Positions 11,521 through 22,457 of a DNA stretch of 64,000 nt are shown piece by piece; the first letter of the stretch is position 1, and each line of letters opens with the position of its first letter. The DNA lies in assembly GCA_022385805.1 (NCBI GenBank), contig MU277700.1, forward strand, positions 236,583-300,582, read 5' to 3'. The notes beneath the pieces are model-generated. The model ran no database searches. It had not been told where the DNA came from and worked only from the letters and a program-made list of their open reading frames with translations. The stretch is from Pilatotrama ljubarskyi (taxonomy: Eukaryota; Basidiomycota; Agaricomycetes; Polyporales; Polyporaceae). Both the position numbers and the translations under genes were made by a program.

Positions 11521-12251
11521 ATGAACTTGTCTCTGTACACCGTCTCCGCTTTCCTCATCATCGATACCGACGGCCACCGAGTACTGGCCAAGTACTACCA
11601 CCCAAAGGGACACCCGAATGGCGAGTCCAAGAAACTCTCGACGCTAAAGGAGCAGCGGGCATTTGAGAAGGGGCTCTTCCAAAAGACCAAAAAGGCTGGT
11701 GGTGCGTCCATAGCTTCGTACCTAGTCGCATATGTGCTCATCCATGGCTCTCGATGCGTTGCTTACTTACTTGAAATGCCTGGTGGTCAACCCTTGTCTA
11801 CGCGTCATGCAGGCGACATCATCCTGTACGACTCACATCTCGCGGTGTACAAGCACTCGCTCGACCTCATCTTCTACATCATCGGCGACCCGGTCGAGAA
11901 CGAGCTCATGCTGCACTCCGCGCTCGTCGCCTTCACCGACGCCGTGCACATGCTCCTCCGCAACCAGGTAGAGAAGCGCGGCGTGTTGGAGAACCTTGAC
12001 CTCGTTCTGCTATGCTTAGACGAGACGATCGACGACGGGTGAGCCCGAATACGTTGCGCTTCGACGCCAATAACAGCAGTAGCTCACTCCTATTGCCTAG
12101 CATTATTGTGGAGACGGACTCGACGACGATCGCGTCGCGCGTGAGCAGGCCGAGGGCGGACACGACGGATATCGTCATCAACGAGCAGACGTTGCTCAAC
12201 GCGTATCAGACCGTAAAGGAAAAGATGCAGCAGCGGATAGGACAACTCTAG
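11521..12251 (+). CDS. RET3: COPI coatomer subunit zeta
   Basis: Three exons, 11521-11701, 11813-12038 and 12101-12251, give 558 nt and 185 aa, the usual length for zeta-COP. The N-terminus SLYTVSAFLIIDTDGHRVLA and the central NQVEKRGVLENLDLVLLCLD are typical of the longin-like fold shared by zeta-COP and adaptor small chains. The third exon supplies IIVETDSTTIASRV and the C-terminal helix. The protein is the small subunit of the COPI coat that drives retrograde Golgi-to-ER vesicles, the same route served by the KDEL receptor and lectin genes elsewhere in the window. Splice sites are canonical (GTGCGT/CAG and GTGAGC/TAG). No defects were seen. The symbol is the yeast orthologue's name, used by analogy. 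Confidence 0.95.
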
Positions 12252-13318
12252 GGATCGCATGTTGTACTTGTGCGTGGACCCGTTTCCTCTCTTACCATAC
12301 ACTAGCTGACGCGAGCTTGCAGTATTAGATATCCATTTCGTCCTGCGTCGAGCGGAGTGATTGATTGCACCTGCGAGCTTTCTATGTCATCGGGTCTTCT
12401 GGCGGATGCTCTGCTTCGACACCGCTGCTCGTCTGAACTGGGAATGATGTTGGACAAGATCTCAGTCTGGCAACTGAGACCAGCACGTTGATCATGATAC
12501 GTCCGCTTCTGAGGGGCCCCTCCACTCTGGAGACTGCCTGCCGCACCTGTGAGTATCAGCCTCATCTGCTTCTCGATATAACGAGGTATCCGGGACATGG
12601 ACAGAACCGTGTTCACTCTTGGCTATCGCACCTCTGAAACGATGCCCAGCGACTCCAAATGAGCTTAAGGTCGAGTACAGGAAGCCTTCGTCCAGGACAC
12701 CTTTGCCATATGAAACTGATCGTGGAGCGATCAGCGATGTACGCTTCCATTTTGCCCGTGGCCTACTCGTGCCCTGAGCATACGGTACATAGCTTGTGGA
12801 GGCTTACTGACCCCCGCAGAGCCCTGGCTCGCGACTCCCCCTCACCGCAGCAATCGTCTACCAGCGTTCAGCGCAATACCAGTGCCCCATGCAGTATCAG
12901 CCCTCCATGCAATATCAGCCCTCTATGCAATATGGGCCACCGATGCAGTACCTGCCGCCCACGCAGCCGCCAACCCAGTACCTGCCGCCGCCGATGCAAT
13001 ATGAGCTACCAACACAATACGGGCCGCCGCCGCAGGGACAGTCACTCACGGCGCCGTGGCAGGGCCAGAGTGTAAAAGGGTAGGCAGACATTGTACCATC
13101 TTTGGGCGGACTAACGCATACAAACGGCAGAAATTCACTATGGCAAGGAGTTGCCTCCATGGTGTCGTCTGCGACACCTCCGGGATCCCTTCCGCGTTCG
13201 CATGCAACCCTTGCTGCTCAGGTTGAACCGAGTTGCGTTGCGCAAACCAACTGTACCGGCACCGGGAGGTGAGAGCGTCAAATTGATCTGACGGATGTAC
13301 TCAAAACCAGCGGTTAGG
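12252..13318. other. region with Gln-Tyr-Pro repeat coding fragment
   Basis: No complete gene is supported. Positions 12889-13083 encode on the plus strand about nine imperfect copies of a short (M/T)QYxPP unit followed by stop at 13083, with a possible GTAGGC donor at 13079. The DNA shows matching 15-18-bp tandem repeats (ATGCAGTATCAGCCCTCC-like). It may be a fragment of a proline-rich gene; no family can be named. Confidence 0.35.
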
Positions 13319-14985
13319 ATGATCACTCAGGGCCTACGTCAGGTATCCGCTAGGCTTCCCCTCGCTCGCCCGCGTTACCTCGTCCACAACGGCAGCCTTC
13401 TCCCCGTCCACCCGGACCCCAACGTCCCACTCATACCTTACATCGCGGTCTCCTACACTTGGGACCCGGCCCCGCAGTACGCCGTAGCCTGGGGTCGCCC
13501 TGTGACCTTTCAGGCGCTGAACATCGTCCAACGCCTCGCGCAGTGCACTCCTCTCCCCCTCTGGATCGACGCAATCTGCATCCCGCAAGATGACGAAGGC
13601 GCGAAACAGCAGGAGCTCCCCAACATGGCGGACATTTATCGTGGCGCCTTCGCCGTGTGGTGCGTCGTGGACTGCGTGACGTCTAAAACCTGCGACGCGT
13701 TCAAGCGGTGTGCGGAGTTCGTGAACAACGGCTCCTTCCAGGAAATGGTTGACACCGGACGTGGTTCGGCCGCGTTCGCTCTGGGGATCGCCTTCCGGGA
13801 CGCGGAGGACTTGAAGAAGGTGTCTCTGCCCCGGTGGTGAGAGCGCGCATGGACGTTCCAGGAGGCGACGCTTAACCCACATTCCTGATCGGGAATTCCT
13901 GCGATGATTCACCCATCGCCGATGCTCTCCTAGTAGCGCGGGTCATCCAAAAAGTCGCGTCCAAGCTCGCTCAGTCGAACATCCTGTCTCGTGATCTCGT
14001 GTTCTGGGACGCCGTCTTAGCCATGAAAGTCGCCGCGGAACGGTCCCTGCCCCTAGGCGAGGCCATAGCATGCGTCTGGCGACGCCGCGCCTGCTTGGAC
14101 CATGATCTCGTCTATTCCCTCCTCGGTATATGCCGACTTTCCAATGTGACACCGTCGTATCACAAGCCGTTCAATGCGGTGCTGTGCGAGCTGTTCCGGG
14201 CAGCAGCCTGCGCCGGGGACTACAGCTGGATTCCTTTGTGCACCGAAATCGACCACGGAGCATCCCCCGTTGGAATGGGTCTCATTCCGACCCCCGCTCA
14301 CGCAATGGATGCGCCTCTCTCGATCGTCAAGGGATGGACGAACGCCTTCGGTGTCCCTGCGCCTCCGCGAAACCAGCTCTCGCCGCTAGGGGTTGCTCTG
14401 CCGGTTCGCTATGCGGGCGCCGTTGAATGGCAATCAGCTCCCCTTTCACTCCCGGAGACTGTCCAGTACCTACGACAGCGCAGGCGGGCACCGGCCGAGA
14501 TCTGGGACTTGCTCTTCGGGATGTCGGTGGGACTCATGGCGGAGATCACAACGGCCCTGGAGGACCCCGAGATAGCTGGGCCCATGCTCGAATTCGCTTT
14601 GCTTCTCATCGACGCAAGGGAGCACGCCGCGAATGGGACCTACAGGACGTCCACGGACTTGGTAGCCACCAAGCACAGGCTCGCGTACCTCCAATATGCG
14701 ACCCTGGCGCAGCGCCCATGGTTCCGACGCTCCTTGGGGCGCTTGGTCGTCATCTCATGCCGAGCTGGCGAAGCCGTCTTGCGTGCGGAACGTGCGCCGT
14801 CGACTGGAGCGGGTGCGATTGTGTTCTTGCTGCCTGTCGAGTCCTCCGGGGGAGCGGCGCGGGAGCGAAGCCTAGTCGTCGTGTCGTCTCAACCCGAACC
14901 TTTGCGAGTACATGCGACTGCTCTCTTGGTACGCAGTCCTGCTGTCGCGTTGGATGAGCAGTGGGAAGTTCGCCTCGTTGTATAA
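13319..14985 (+). pseudogene. HET-domain protein gene with nonsense codon and frameshift
   Basis: From ATG 13319 the frame encodes the first HET (heterokaryon incompatibility) blocks: IAVSYTWDP and WIDAICIPQDD followed by MADIYRGAF. At 13838 an in-frame TGA interrupts LPRW-stop-ERAWTFQEATLNP; WTFQEA is the third conserved HET block, so TGA replaces an expected TGG. About 45 bases later the frame shifts by one (near 13885). It then stays open to 14985 with LVFWDAVLA and CVWRRRACLDHDLVYSLLGI, the typical post-HET region. Using the GTGAGA at the TGA as an intron donor would delete the conserved block, so I favour a pseudogene. HET proteins trigger non-self recognition or cell death in filamentous fungi. 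This copy is of a different subtype from the two intact HET genes. Confidence 0.75.
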
Positions 14986-15252
14986 CGAGTGCACTTGTTG
15001 GAGTTTGTGTACGAACTTCCCGCTGGAGAGACGATCTCATGCAGTGCTCGAGCTCGTCCACCGCATCTTGCTGTGGTTACACAGTGCCCCTTGTGCTCCA
15101 CTCCCCTCCTCCGACCCGAAGAGCTATGAACTCCATATAAAGCACTGCATCGAGTACGAGTTCCTCCAGGTTGGGTGATGATATCGATGGCGAATTTTAC
15201 TGGTGTAGTACATGTAGAAAGCCCTATATATTATAGAGCTCTCCGGGGGAGA
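14986..15252. other. spacer between HET pseudogene and tRNA-Ala
   Basis: No feature is seen. It contains the 5' flank of the tRNA gene. Confidence 0.4.
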
Positions 15253-15324
15253 GGGCATTTGGCACAGTGGTAGCGCGCACGCTTCGCATGCGTGAGGTCC
15301 AGGGTTCAATCCCCTGAATGTCCA
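15253..15324 (+). tRNA. tRNA-Ala (anticodon CGC)
   Basis: A full cloverleaf can be drawn. The acceptor stem GGGCATT pairs with AATGTCC (one G-U), with discriminator A. The anticodon stem CACGC/GCGTG encloses loop TTCGCAT, giving anticodon CGC. The T-arm is CAGGG-TTCAATC-CCCTG. There is no intron. The 72-nt length is normal for Ala. A TIR-flanked element begins only 3 bp after the discriminator base, so the original downstream Pol III terminator was probably displaced; the nearest T5 run beyond the element is near 17264. Confidence 0.95.
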
Positions 15325-15327
15325 TTA

Positions 15328-17240
15328 TTACCGTTTGCATAAAAGTTGTCACGTGACGCGTCGGCTCCTTAGACCGCATCCCAGATGTCAAAAAATCGTT
15401 GCAGCTCACAGAGCTCATGGAAATGGATGAATCTTTTCTTATAGAAAGAACAAAATTATATGCTATTCTCTGATGTATACTTTGGATGGGGAATGAAGCT
15501 CGCAAGCTCCAGATTGGACATTGAGCCCGGCGCATGGTAGTTGAAGCTGTTATAACCACACTGGGCCATTTGGGATGCTTTCTGGTCACCTCTGCACCCA
15601 ATTTACATACAGTGACGGCCAAAAGTCATGCCCCACCCCCGGGTGGTGGTGCATGTAATACAATCCCTTTGGTGTCTCAACAAGATATGTATGTGCATAG
15701 TATACTGTGTGTGCAATATCTACAGCAATACAATTTCTAAGAGGTATCAGGGCACTTTTCAAGAGATATGGGCAAATCAGTGCCATGAACCCTCTTGAGG
15801 GACGACTTGACTTGTGATTTCTTTGAGGGTTTCAGCACACTACTGAGCCTTGTGGATCCATCACATGGACTGCATAGTAGCTTAGCTTCTTGACTATCAA
15901 ATTATATTTTCTCAGCAGCTACAATCATNNNNNNNNNNNNNNNNNNNNNNNNNNNNNNNNNNNNNNNNNNNNNNNNNNNNNNNNNNNNNNNNNNNNNNNN
16001 NNNNNNNNNNNNNNNNNNNNNNNNNNNNNNNNNNNNNNNNNNNNNNNNNNNNNNNNNNNNNNNNNNNNNNNNNNNNNNNNNNNNNNNNNNNNNNNNNNNN
16101 NNNNNNNNNNNNNNNNNNNNNNNNNNNNNNNNNNNNNNNNNNNNNNNNNNNNNNNNNNNNNNNNNNNNNNNNNNNNNNNNNNNNNNNNNNNNNNNNNNNN
16201 NNNNNNNNNNNNNNNNNNNNNNNNNNNNNNNNNNNNNNNNNNNNNNNNNNNNNNNNNNNNNNNNNNNNNNNNNNNNNNNNNNNNNNNNNNNNNNNNNNNN
16301 NNNNNNNNNNNNNNNNNNNNNNNNNNNNNNNNNNNNNNNNNNNNNNNNNNNNNNNNNNNNNNNNNNNNNNNNNNNNNNNNNNNNNNNNNNNNNNNNNNNN
16401 NNNNNNNNNNNNNNNNNNNNNNNNNNNNNNNNNNNNNNNNNNNNNNNNNNNNNNNNNNNNNNNNNNNNNNNNNNNNNNNNNNNNNNNNNNNNNNNNNNNN
16501 NNNNNNNNNNNNNNNNNNNNNNNNNNNNNNNNNNNNNNNNNNNNNNNNNNNNNNNNNNNNNNNNNNNNNNNNNNNNNNNNNNNNNNNNNNNNNNNNNNNN
16601 NNNNNNNNNNNNNNNNNNNNNNNNNNNNNNNNNNNNNNNNNNNNNNNNNNNNNNNNNNNNNNNNNNNNNNNNNNNNNNNNNNNNNNNNNNNNNNNNNNNN
16701 NNNTAGCTTCATTGATGTATAAATTCATCTCAGAGGCGAATCATCCAACTTCACCAAGATTGTCGCACAGACAATGATTGTAGCTGCTGAGAAAATATAA
16801 TTTGATAGTCAAGAAGCTAAGCTACTATGCAGTCCATGTGATGGATCCACAAGGCTCAGTAGTGTGCTGAAACCCTCAAAGAAATCACAAGTCAAGTCGT
16901 CCCTCAAGAGGGTTCATGGCACTGATTTGCCCATATCTCTTGAAAAGTGCCCTGATACCTCTTAGAAATTGTATTGCTGTAGATATTGCACACACAGTAT
17001 ACTATGCACATACATATCTTGTTGAGACACCAAAGGGATTGTATTACATGCACCACCACCCGGGGGTGGGGCATGACTTCTGGCCGTCACTGTATGTATC
17101 AAAGCATAAAAATCCAATAAACTGGCTACAAGACAGATGAAGATTTTTGAGGGACTCTATACTGAGCTACAGATTTTTCGAAGAGGGAGCCCCCAGGCGA
17201 AGCCATTCCGGTCACGTGACAACTTTTATGCAAACGGTAA
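15328..17240. mobile_element. TIR-bounded DNA element with internal inverted repeat, inserted next to tRNA-Ala
   Basis: Perfect 30-bp terminal inverted repeats start TTACCGTTTGCATAAAAG (15328-15357 and 17211-17240, complement) and end in the palindrome GTCACGTGAC. Each end abuts TA, as expected of a TA target duplication (Tc1/mariner or pogo style). Inside, 15604-15928 and 16774-17098 are 325-bp near-identical inverted arms around a spacer that includes 775 Ns. Each arm has the same about 60-codon frame (starting MALICPYLLKSALIPLRN), which I do not recognise as a transposase. The region between TIR and arm differs on the two sides but is distantly related. It may be a genuine palindromic or nested element or an assembly join of two copies. 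The superfamily is not established. Confidence 0.75.
15929..16703. other. assembly gap (775 N)
   Basis: A run of N between the inverted arms of the TIR element. Open frames reported across it are meaningless. Confidence 0.99.
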
Positions 17241-17701
17241 TAAATAAATGTTTGAACACACCTTTTTGCCTAGTTCCCCGAACCCTGCACACGCACTTTG
17301 TTCTGCGTCGCTGACCCTGCCAATCCGTTCGATGGTTCATATGTACCTAATCTGACCGCTTGTATTCTTCGTGAACTCACACTCGCACCCACAGGCAAGA
17401 ACCGCCCTTTGACGATGGACCGGCACTGCAAAGTTCGCCAGCACGTACGTGCTGCGGGTACGTACTCCGGGCAAGCCTCTGCATCGGTGACTATACCAGC
17501 GCCATCCTGCTGACGATGTCTCGAATGATCGCAGATCACAGATGATTAGAATAAAGAGATCGCAGCCCATACATACACGGGCACCCATCGACAGAACATC
17601 CGGCCCATAGTCAGGAGCCCGAGCCACCTTCAGCACAGGCGCATCCAGCTTCCAGCATGCTCCATACGCACCCGCTCGTCCAGAGAAATTGAGCTTCGGG
17701 C
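17241..17701. other. intergenic region
   Basis: Sequence between the element and the 3' end of the lectin gene. A T5 run near 17264 may be the former terminator of tRNA-Ala. Nothing coding is supported. Confidence 0.4.
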
Positions 17702-19964
17702 TCAGAAGCGCTTCCCGTCCGTGAACACCCCTGCGGCGCGCGCGTTCAAGTCCTGCATGTACTTGCTGCCGGGCCCGAACGCGGCGGCGATGCGCTTGTT
17801 TGTCTGGCGCATGATCCACCACTTGTAGATCTGCACGGCGATGGCGAAGAGGATGAACGCAATGAAGAATTTCCCGATGAGCCCGAAGATGAAGATGAGC
17901 GCGGAGAGGACGAAGCTGCCGGCGCTCCGGGGCGGCTTCGTGCCCGTCAGCTTGTCGCGCTGCATGTCGGGGTTCGAGAGCACCGCGGAATAGGTCGTCA
18001 CGCTGATGATGCTGCGAGCGGGAGTGAGAGGTGAGCGAAGGCGGCCAGGGAAGGAGAAGGAGGGACTTACTCGTGATTGTCCGAGACGTCGCCGGTCATA
18101 GCGGAGAAGCCGATGTAGGGCGCAAGTGGGAGCGTCAGCCCTTGCACCGTGAAGCAGTCGGTCCACTCGTCCCCTGGTTCAGATCTACCATCAGACTTCT
18201 GTCAACGAGACGTGGCCGGAGAACACTCACAGGCTTTGTACTGGAGCTTCACGTTGAGGTACTGCTCACGCAGGTAAGTGATCTTCAGCTTCGTAGCGAC
18301 GTTCGTCCGACGGTAGTTCGCCTATGCATCTTGATGAGCGACCAGTACAGTACGCAGGCAGGGAAGCACAACTTACCGAGCAGGCGCCGATGCTGTTCGC
18401 CTCGCCGTCGTGTTCTTGGTCGTAGCTCGTCTTGCCATCGCCCATCATCGCAACGACGCGGGGGAAGGCGTAGGGGTGCCGCGAGTTCGCGTACCTGAAG
18501 GGAGGCTCAGATGGCAGTCGCGGATAAGCGGACAGACTCGAACTCACGTATCGAGGAAAACCCCAAGACCTTCGAATTTGTCTGTGCTCACGGATGAGAA
18601 CGCGCAGACGAGTCGCAAGAGCGGTGTAGCGCCTCACCAACACTTCCGAATACGGGACCTGGCTGAGCGCGTTCCTTGGCGACCCAGACAGCCAGCCCGT
18701 CGCCAAAAAGGTGGTTATTGTCTCCTGAGATCTAAGAGGAAGGTGACACGAGCTGGTACTCAAGTGCGCCCAGGTACCGGAGGCGACCAACCTTGAACTC
18801 AACTTCGATCACGAAGTTGGATGCGGTCAGCGGCACTCGCGACCACAGCCAGCCCTGCAAACATCATCAGGCTCCCCGGACCTTGTGGAGCTCCGAACTA
18901 GTGCAAGAAGTACCATCTGGGAGGGCACCGCCCTCGTTAGACGAATATGCTTGTTTGTGTTCTATGCAGTACGTCAGCGGAACCACCCCAAGTGCCACAA
19001 TCATAGCTACGCACAACGTATGCATCGCCGCCGAAGTCCCACCAGCTGCATGATGTTGAGGATCTGTGCTAGAATATGACGTCGCGCAGAGAAAGCGTAC
19101 CGATTTTGTAGGTCTTGGTCAATATAAGGGGGGTATATCGAGTGTGTTCGTAGCGAGACCGTCTGTAGCGCAGCGTAAGTAATCATGCGTCAAAATGCAT
19201 ACATGGACAATGGCTCCGTAGGCTGTGCCCCCGCGGTAACGTCCATCGGTGACTTCCCGCCACCGCTCTACGGCGGGCTGGCAGACGAGCGGGGATGTGG
19301 TTCTAGGCTGTTCCCTGCAGACGAATGCCGCAGAGCAGGTTTGCCCACTGTCACGTTGGGTAGTACCACAGTGGAACCAAAATCAAAGGTGCCGGGGCGC
19401 GTCCGCTGAGTTCTCAAGACCTACGGACATCGCCTTGACCTGCGTGGTGAAGAGCAGTGCTATGAAACCTCGCCCTATCGGAGCGTGGAACACTGGTGCT
19501 CGTACAGCGACGCTTCTTTCAGTTGGGAGCGGCAGGACAGCGCCACAGAGCATCCCAGAGACGCACACGGGGGCTTAACCGACAGTCGAGCACCATCGGG
19601 GCTCCGAAACGCGTCCATATATGTTCTCGCGACAGCCCGCCACCGACCGCCGAACCGGATTGCGCTTCGGTAACGGACTGTCGCTGCCGTGTGCCGCCAC
19701 GAGGAGCGCGTACGCATCATGCAGGTAGACCAGATGCGTGTACCGGGTTCCCCAACCCAAGCAAGGCAATGAGCACAATCGGTGCGCGAATCGGCACACC
19801 AATTACCTCTCGTCCCGACACGCTCGACACTAAACGAGAATGCTGTGGTTGGGATGCCTACTCACCCGGTCGATCGTCCTATTCGCCAGCTTCGCCTTGT
19901 CATCAAGCGCGGCCATAATGCCCAAAGGCAACAGCGTCAAGCAATAGAACAGGCTTTTGAGCAT
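17702..19964 (-). CDS. L-type (legume-like) cargo lectin, VIP36/ERGIC-53/Emp47 family
   Basis: Eleven exons were pieced together: 19964-19866, 19162-19101, 19045-19015, 18961-18914, 18854-18792, 18731-18638, 18581-18548, 18494-18377, 18321-18231, 18173-18071 and 18011-17702 (1053 nt, 350 aa). Exon 1 encodes a signal peptide (MLKSLFYCLTLLPLGIMA). The lectin domain shows YIDQDLQNRWWDFGGDAYV, NTNKHIRL, GWLWSRVPLTASNFVIEVEF, LFGDGLAVW and the metal/sugar site VFLDTYANSRH. A membrane helix lies at about 280-306 and the cytosolic tail ends GKRF, resembling the KRF(Y) ER-export signal of VIP36. Such lectins carry high-mannose glycoproteins between ER and Golgi. Intron 1 (703 bp) is more than ten times longer than the others; the exon 1 assignment is the least certain part. 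Confidence 0.9.
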
Positions 19965-20684
19965 GTCGAATAGTTTGCGAGTAAAGCGAGGTCTTCGGGC
20001 AGATGTGGCGAGGCTAACGGTGTGCGCTCACGCGTGCGCTCCTCGAGCTATAAGGATGAGGGAAAGCAGGAAGATGGAAGGAGCGTAGCCGGCCTAGATA
20101 GCAACGGGTAGAAATACAACAAGGCCAGATGCAGCGAGGAGCGAGGACAATGGGCTTCAAGGTGCTGGCAGCGACTGGAGAACACGTTCCCTGGGCGTGG
20201 CGGTGAGAAGCAGACGCGGTCAGGCTCTCCGGGGTCCACATCAGATCCAGCTCGGGGACATACTGTATCCAGGCGAGAGGACCCCTCAGACCCCTCTCCC
20301 CCGAGCCGTGCAAGTTCACTCGACAGGATTTATAGCAACGCGCTGATACATAGTTTGGGATGCATAGCGATGTACATGAAGCAAGAACGCAAAAGAGCAA
20401 CATAGACATGCATGAGAGCGATTTCTAGTATACAAAGGGACAAAACACGACGATGATCACGATGTAGAACGGATAGGCGACTCCGGGGTAATAGCACATG
20501 TAGAACTCGCCACGCAAGCGAACGAGGGCGAAGTCAACATGTCAGTGCAGCATGAGTTGGACCGTCCAGGCGCCGTGACTAAAGTAATGTTCGACCCTTT
20601 AGCAATGTGCTTACGCTGAACGGCCACAAAAGAGTAGGGACATACCTGGATTAGCCTGCCAGTGGGACGGCCAGCGCAGGTACA
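19965..20684. other. intergenic region
   Basis: The promoter side of the lectin gene and the 3' side of the next minus-strand gene. No gene, RNA or repeat is recognisable. Confidence 0.4.
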
Positions 20685-21824
20685 TCAGTCGTGATGTACG
20701 TTCGCCAATTGCGCCCTCAGGTCATCGAGCTCCTGCTGGTGGGCGGCCCTTTCCGCTTCGAGCTGCCTCTGTGCCTCTTCCTTGGCCGCCCGCTCCGCTA
20801 GCTTGGCCGCCCGCTCCGCGTCCCGCTCTTCCTCAACCTTGATCGTGTCTGGGTCCTTGTCCCAGCGTTTCTTTCGTAGCTCCAGAAGTCGGTCCTCGAT
20901 CTCCTTCTCCTTCTGCATCAGTTCGCCCTCGAGCGCAGCGACGGTCTCCTCGATGGACCGGCTTGTCACCACTTGGAAGGTGCGCATGAAACTCCCAGCA
21001 GGCACCCTCCTCGCGGTAGAGCCATCCGCAGGGGGTTCGTAGGCCAAGGCGAAGTCGACGTTCGTAGCCTGCGCGGCCACGTCGGTTGGACCGACAACCA
21101 TGCGGAATAGCGCACCGGCATATCAATAGCACTGGCGGGTCCTGATGAGATAGTCCGGAGCCTCGTCGTGGAGAACTGATGCAGCAGCAAGGACACGTGC
21201 GATGCTGGGTCTGGAATGATGCGGCTCGAACGTGTACTTATACACGAGATGCGACCCCGAAATCCTCCACTCCATAGGCGGATCGTAGACGCAGAATCGA
21301 TCAACAGCAGGGATGGGGCTGAATGAGGAGGAACTGGGGGAGGAGGAATTGGGCGAGGAGGAACTGGGGGATAGGTCGTGGATGATAGCGCCTTTCTGGA
21401 CACTAGAGTTGCTGTGCTCTGGGGCAACTGTCCGCTCGCACAGCAGCGCACCGACCTTATGGACGCGCACAGGCACGTCCGAGTCGGCGCTGCCCTCTGG
21501 GTCGCGCGTGGGGCTATCGGCGACGTCGGGTACGACCAGTTCAACAACAATGTACTCGTGCTCCGAACGAACCTTGTCCTTGTAGAACGCTATGGTGCTA
21601 ACGCGAGCGCCGGCGAGTGAGATCCGCGCGCGCTTTACGATGTCGGAATCGCTCCTCCTATCGAGCGTGCAGGCTCTCAGGAAGGACGCCTCGAAGTCTT
21701 GCACTGAGAAGGTATTGCCACCTTCATGAGTCTCCAAGAGATAACGAAGGGTCGGGGCGTCCGACATCGGGAGTCCCAGTACACGATGAACAAAGGCTCT
21801 CAGGGAGGAGAGGAGGTTGACCAT
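20685..21824 (-). pseudogene. fungal hypothetical protein with coiled-coil C-terminus, one in-frame TGA
   Basis: From ATG 21824 a 380-codon frame runs to 20685, interrupted only by TGA at 21125-21123 in the context RTRQCY-stop-YAGALFR. A Trp in this position (QCYW motif) is what I recall from a family of Agaricomycete hypothetical proteins, so TGA probably replaces TGG. The N-terminal half has no known domain and contains a Ser/Pro-rich linker encoded by GAGGAACTGGGG-like tandem repeats (21320-21370). The last about 90 residues are strongly predicted coiled coil, rich in Glu, Arg, Lys and Ala (KLAERAAKEEAQRQLEAERA). It is otherwise intact, so it is a very recent pseudogene, a readthrough gene, or a sequencing error. 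The function is unknown. Confidence 0.6.
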
Positions 21825-22457
21825 GGCTGGAGAATCGACGCAGCCGTATTTGAGCCAGCTCGATGAGGCCAGGCCGGGATCCGAGTGAAGTGTATACACG
21901 CGCTGACGGTGTGCGCACTCGAAGGCGTACTAAGTTCTTGGGCTCCCTCAGTGTAGACGTGTCACGCGTGACTCCGGCGCTCCGCTCTTCGAGATCACAC
22001 GTCCTCCGATTTCTGTATCTTCTCGCAGAGCCCGCATGGCGATCAGCACACAAGCAGCGGCGATCCCACTTCCAATTGTGCTGCAAGGTTCGAGTCCTTC
22101 TCAGTGTCATATCAAGGATATCTCCGGACTGTCAGCATAAGCAAGCCTCGCACTTCCTCAGCGTTCTGCATCCGTGCCGGGCGGTGAGCACTACCAGTAG
22201 CACACGGCTGATCCCCTCAAGAGGGCTACTCATAGGTGCATCACTTTGTCTCACTCACACAACAGCCAGATGAGGCTTTCGGAAACCCGCCGAACGTTGA
22301 GAGAGAATTGCTATCTGCGTACGTATGGTTATCATCTGACCGGCATCCGATAGAGAGCGGGGGCAAGTTTATGGTGAGGTCTACCAATCGCAGTATCCCT
22401 GTCCCAGACATCCAGGTCGCAAAGCGTGCAGCGCCACGCAACGGCATGCGAACGGAG
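21825..22457. other. intergenic region
   Basis: Between two minus-strand genes. It is probably promoter sequence of the hypothetical gene and 3' flank of the thioesterase relic. Nothing else was seen. Confidence 0.4.

Noticed and set aside
13837..13931. Possible intron (GTGAGA...TAG) removing the TGA of the HET relic
   Set aside because: It would remove the conserved WTFQEA block that follows, so a nonsense mutation is more likely than an intron.
15890..16777. Long ORFs across the N run
   Set aside because: They consist of translated Ns and are not coding evidence.
21320..21370. Short tandem repeats resembling a CRISPR-like array
   Set aside because: They are a 15-bp coding repeat in a Ser-rich linker with no spacers. 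No CRISPR array exists in this eukaryotic window.
20685..21824. Selenocysteine at the in-frame TGA
   Set aside because: Fungi of this group are not known to use selenocysteine. Trp is the expected residue and no SECIS-like element was seen.
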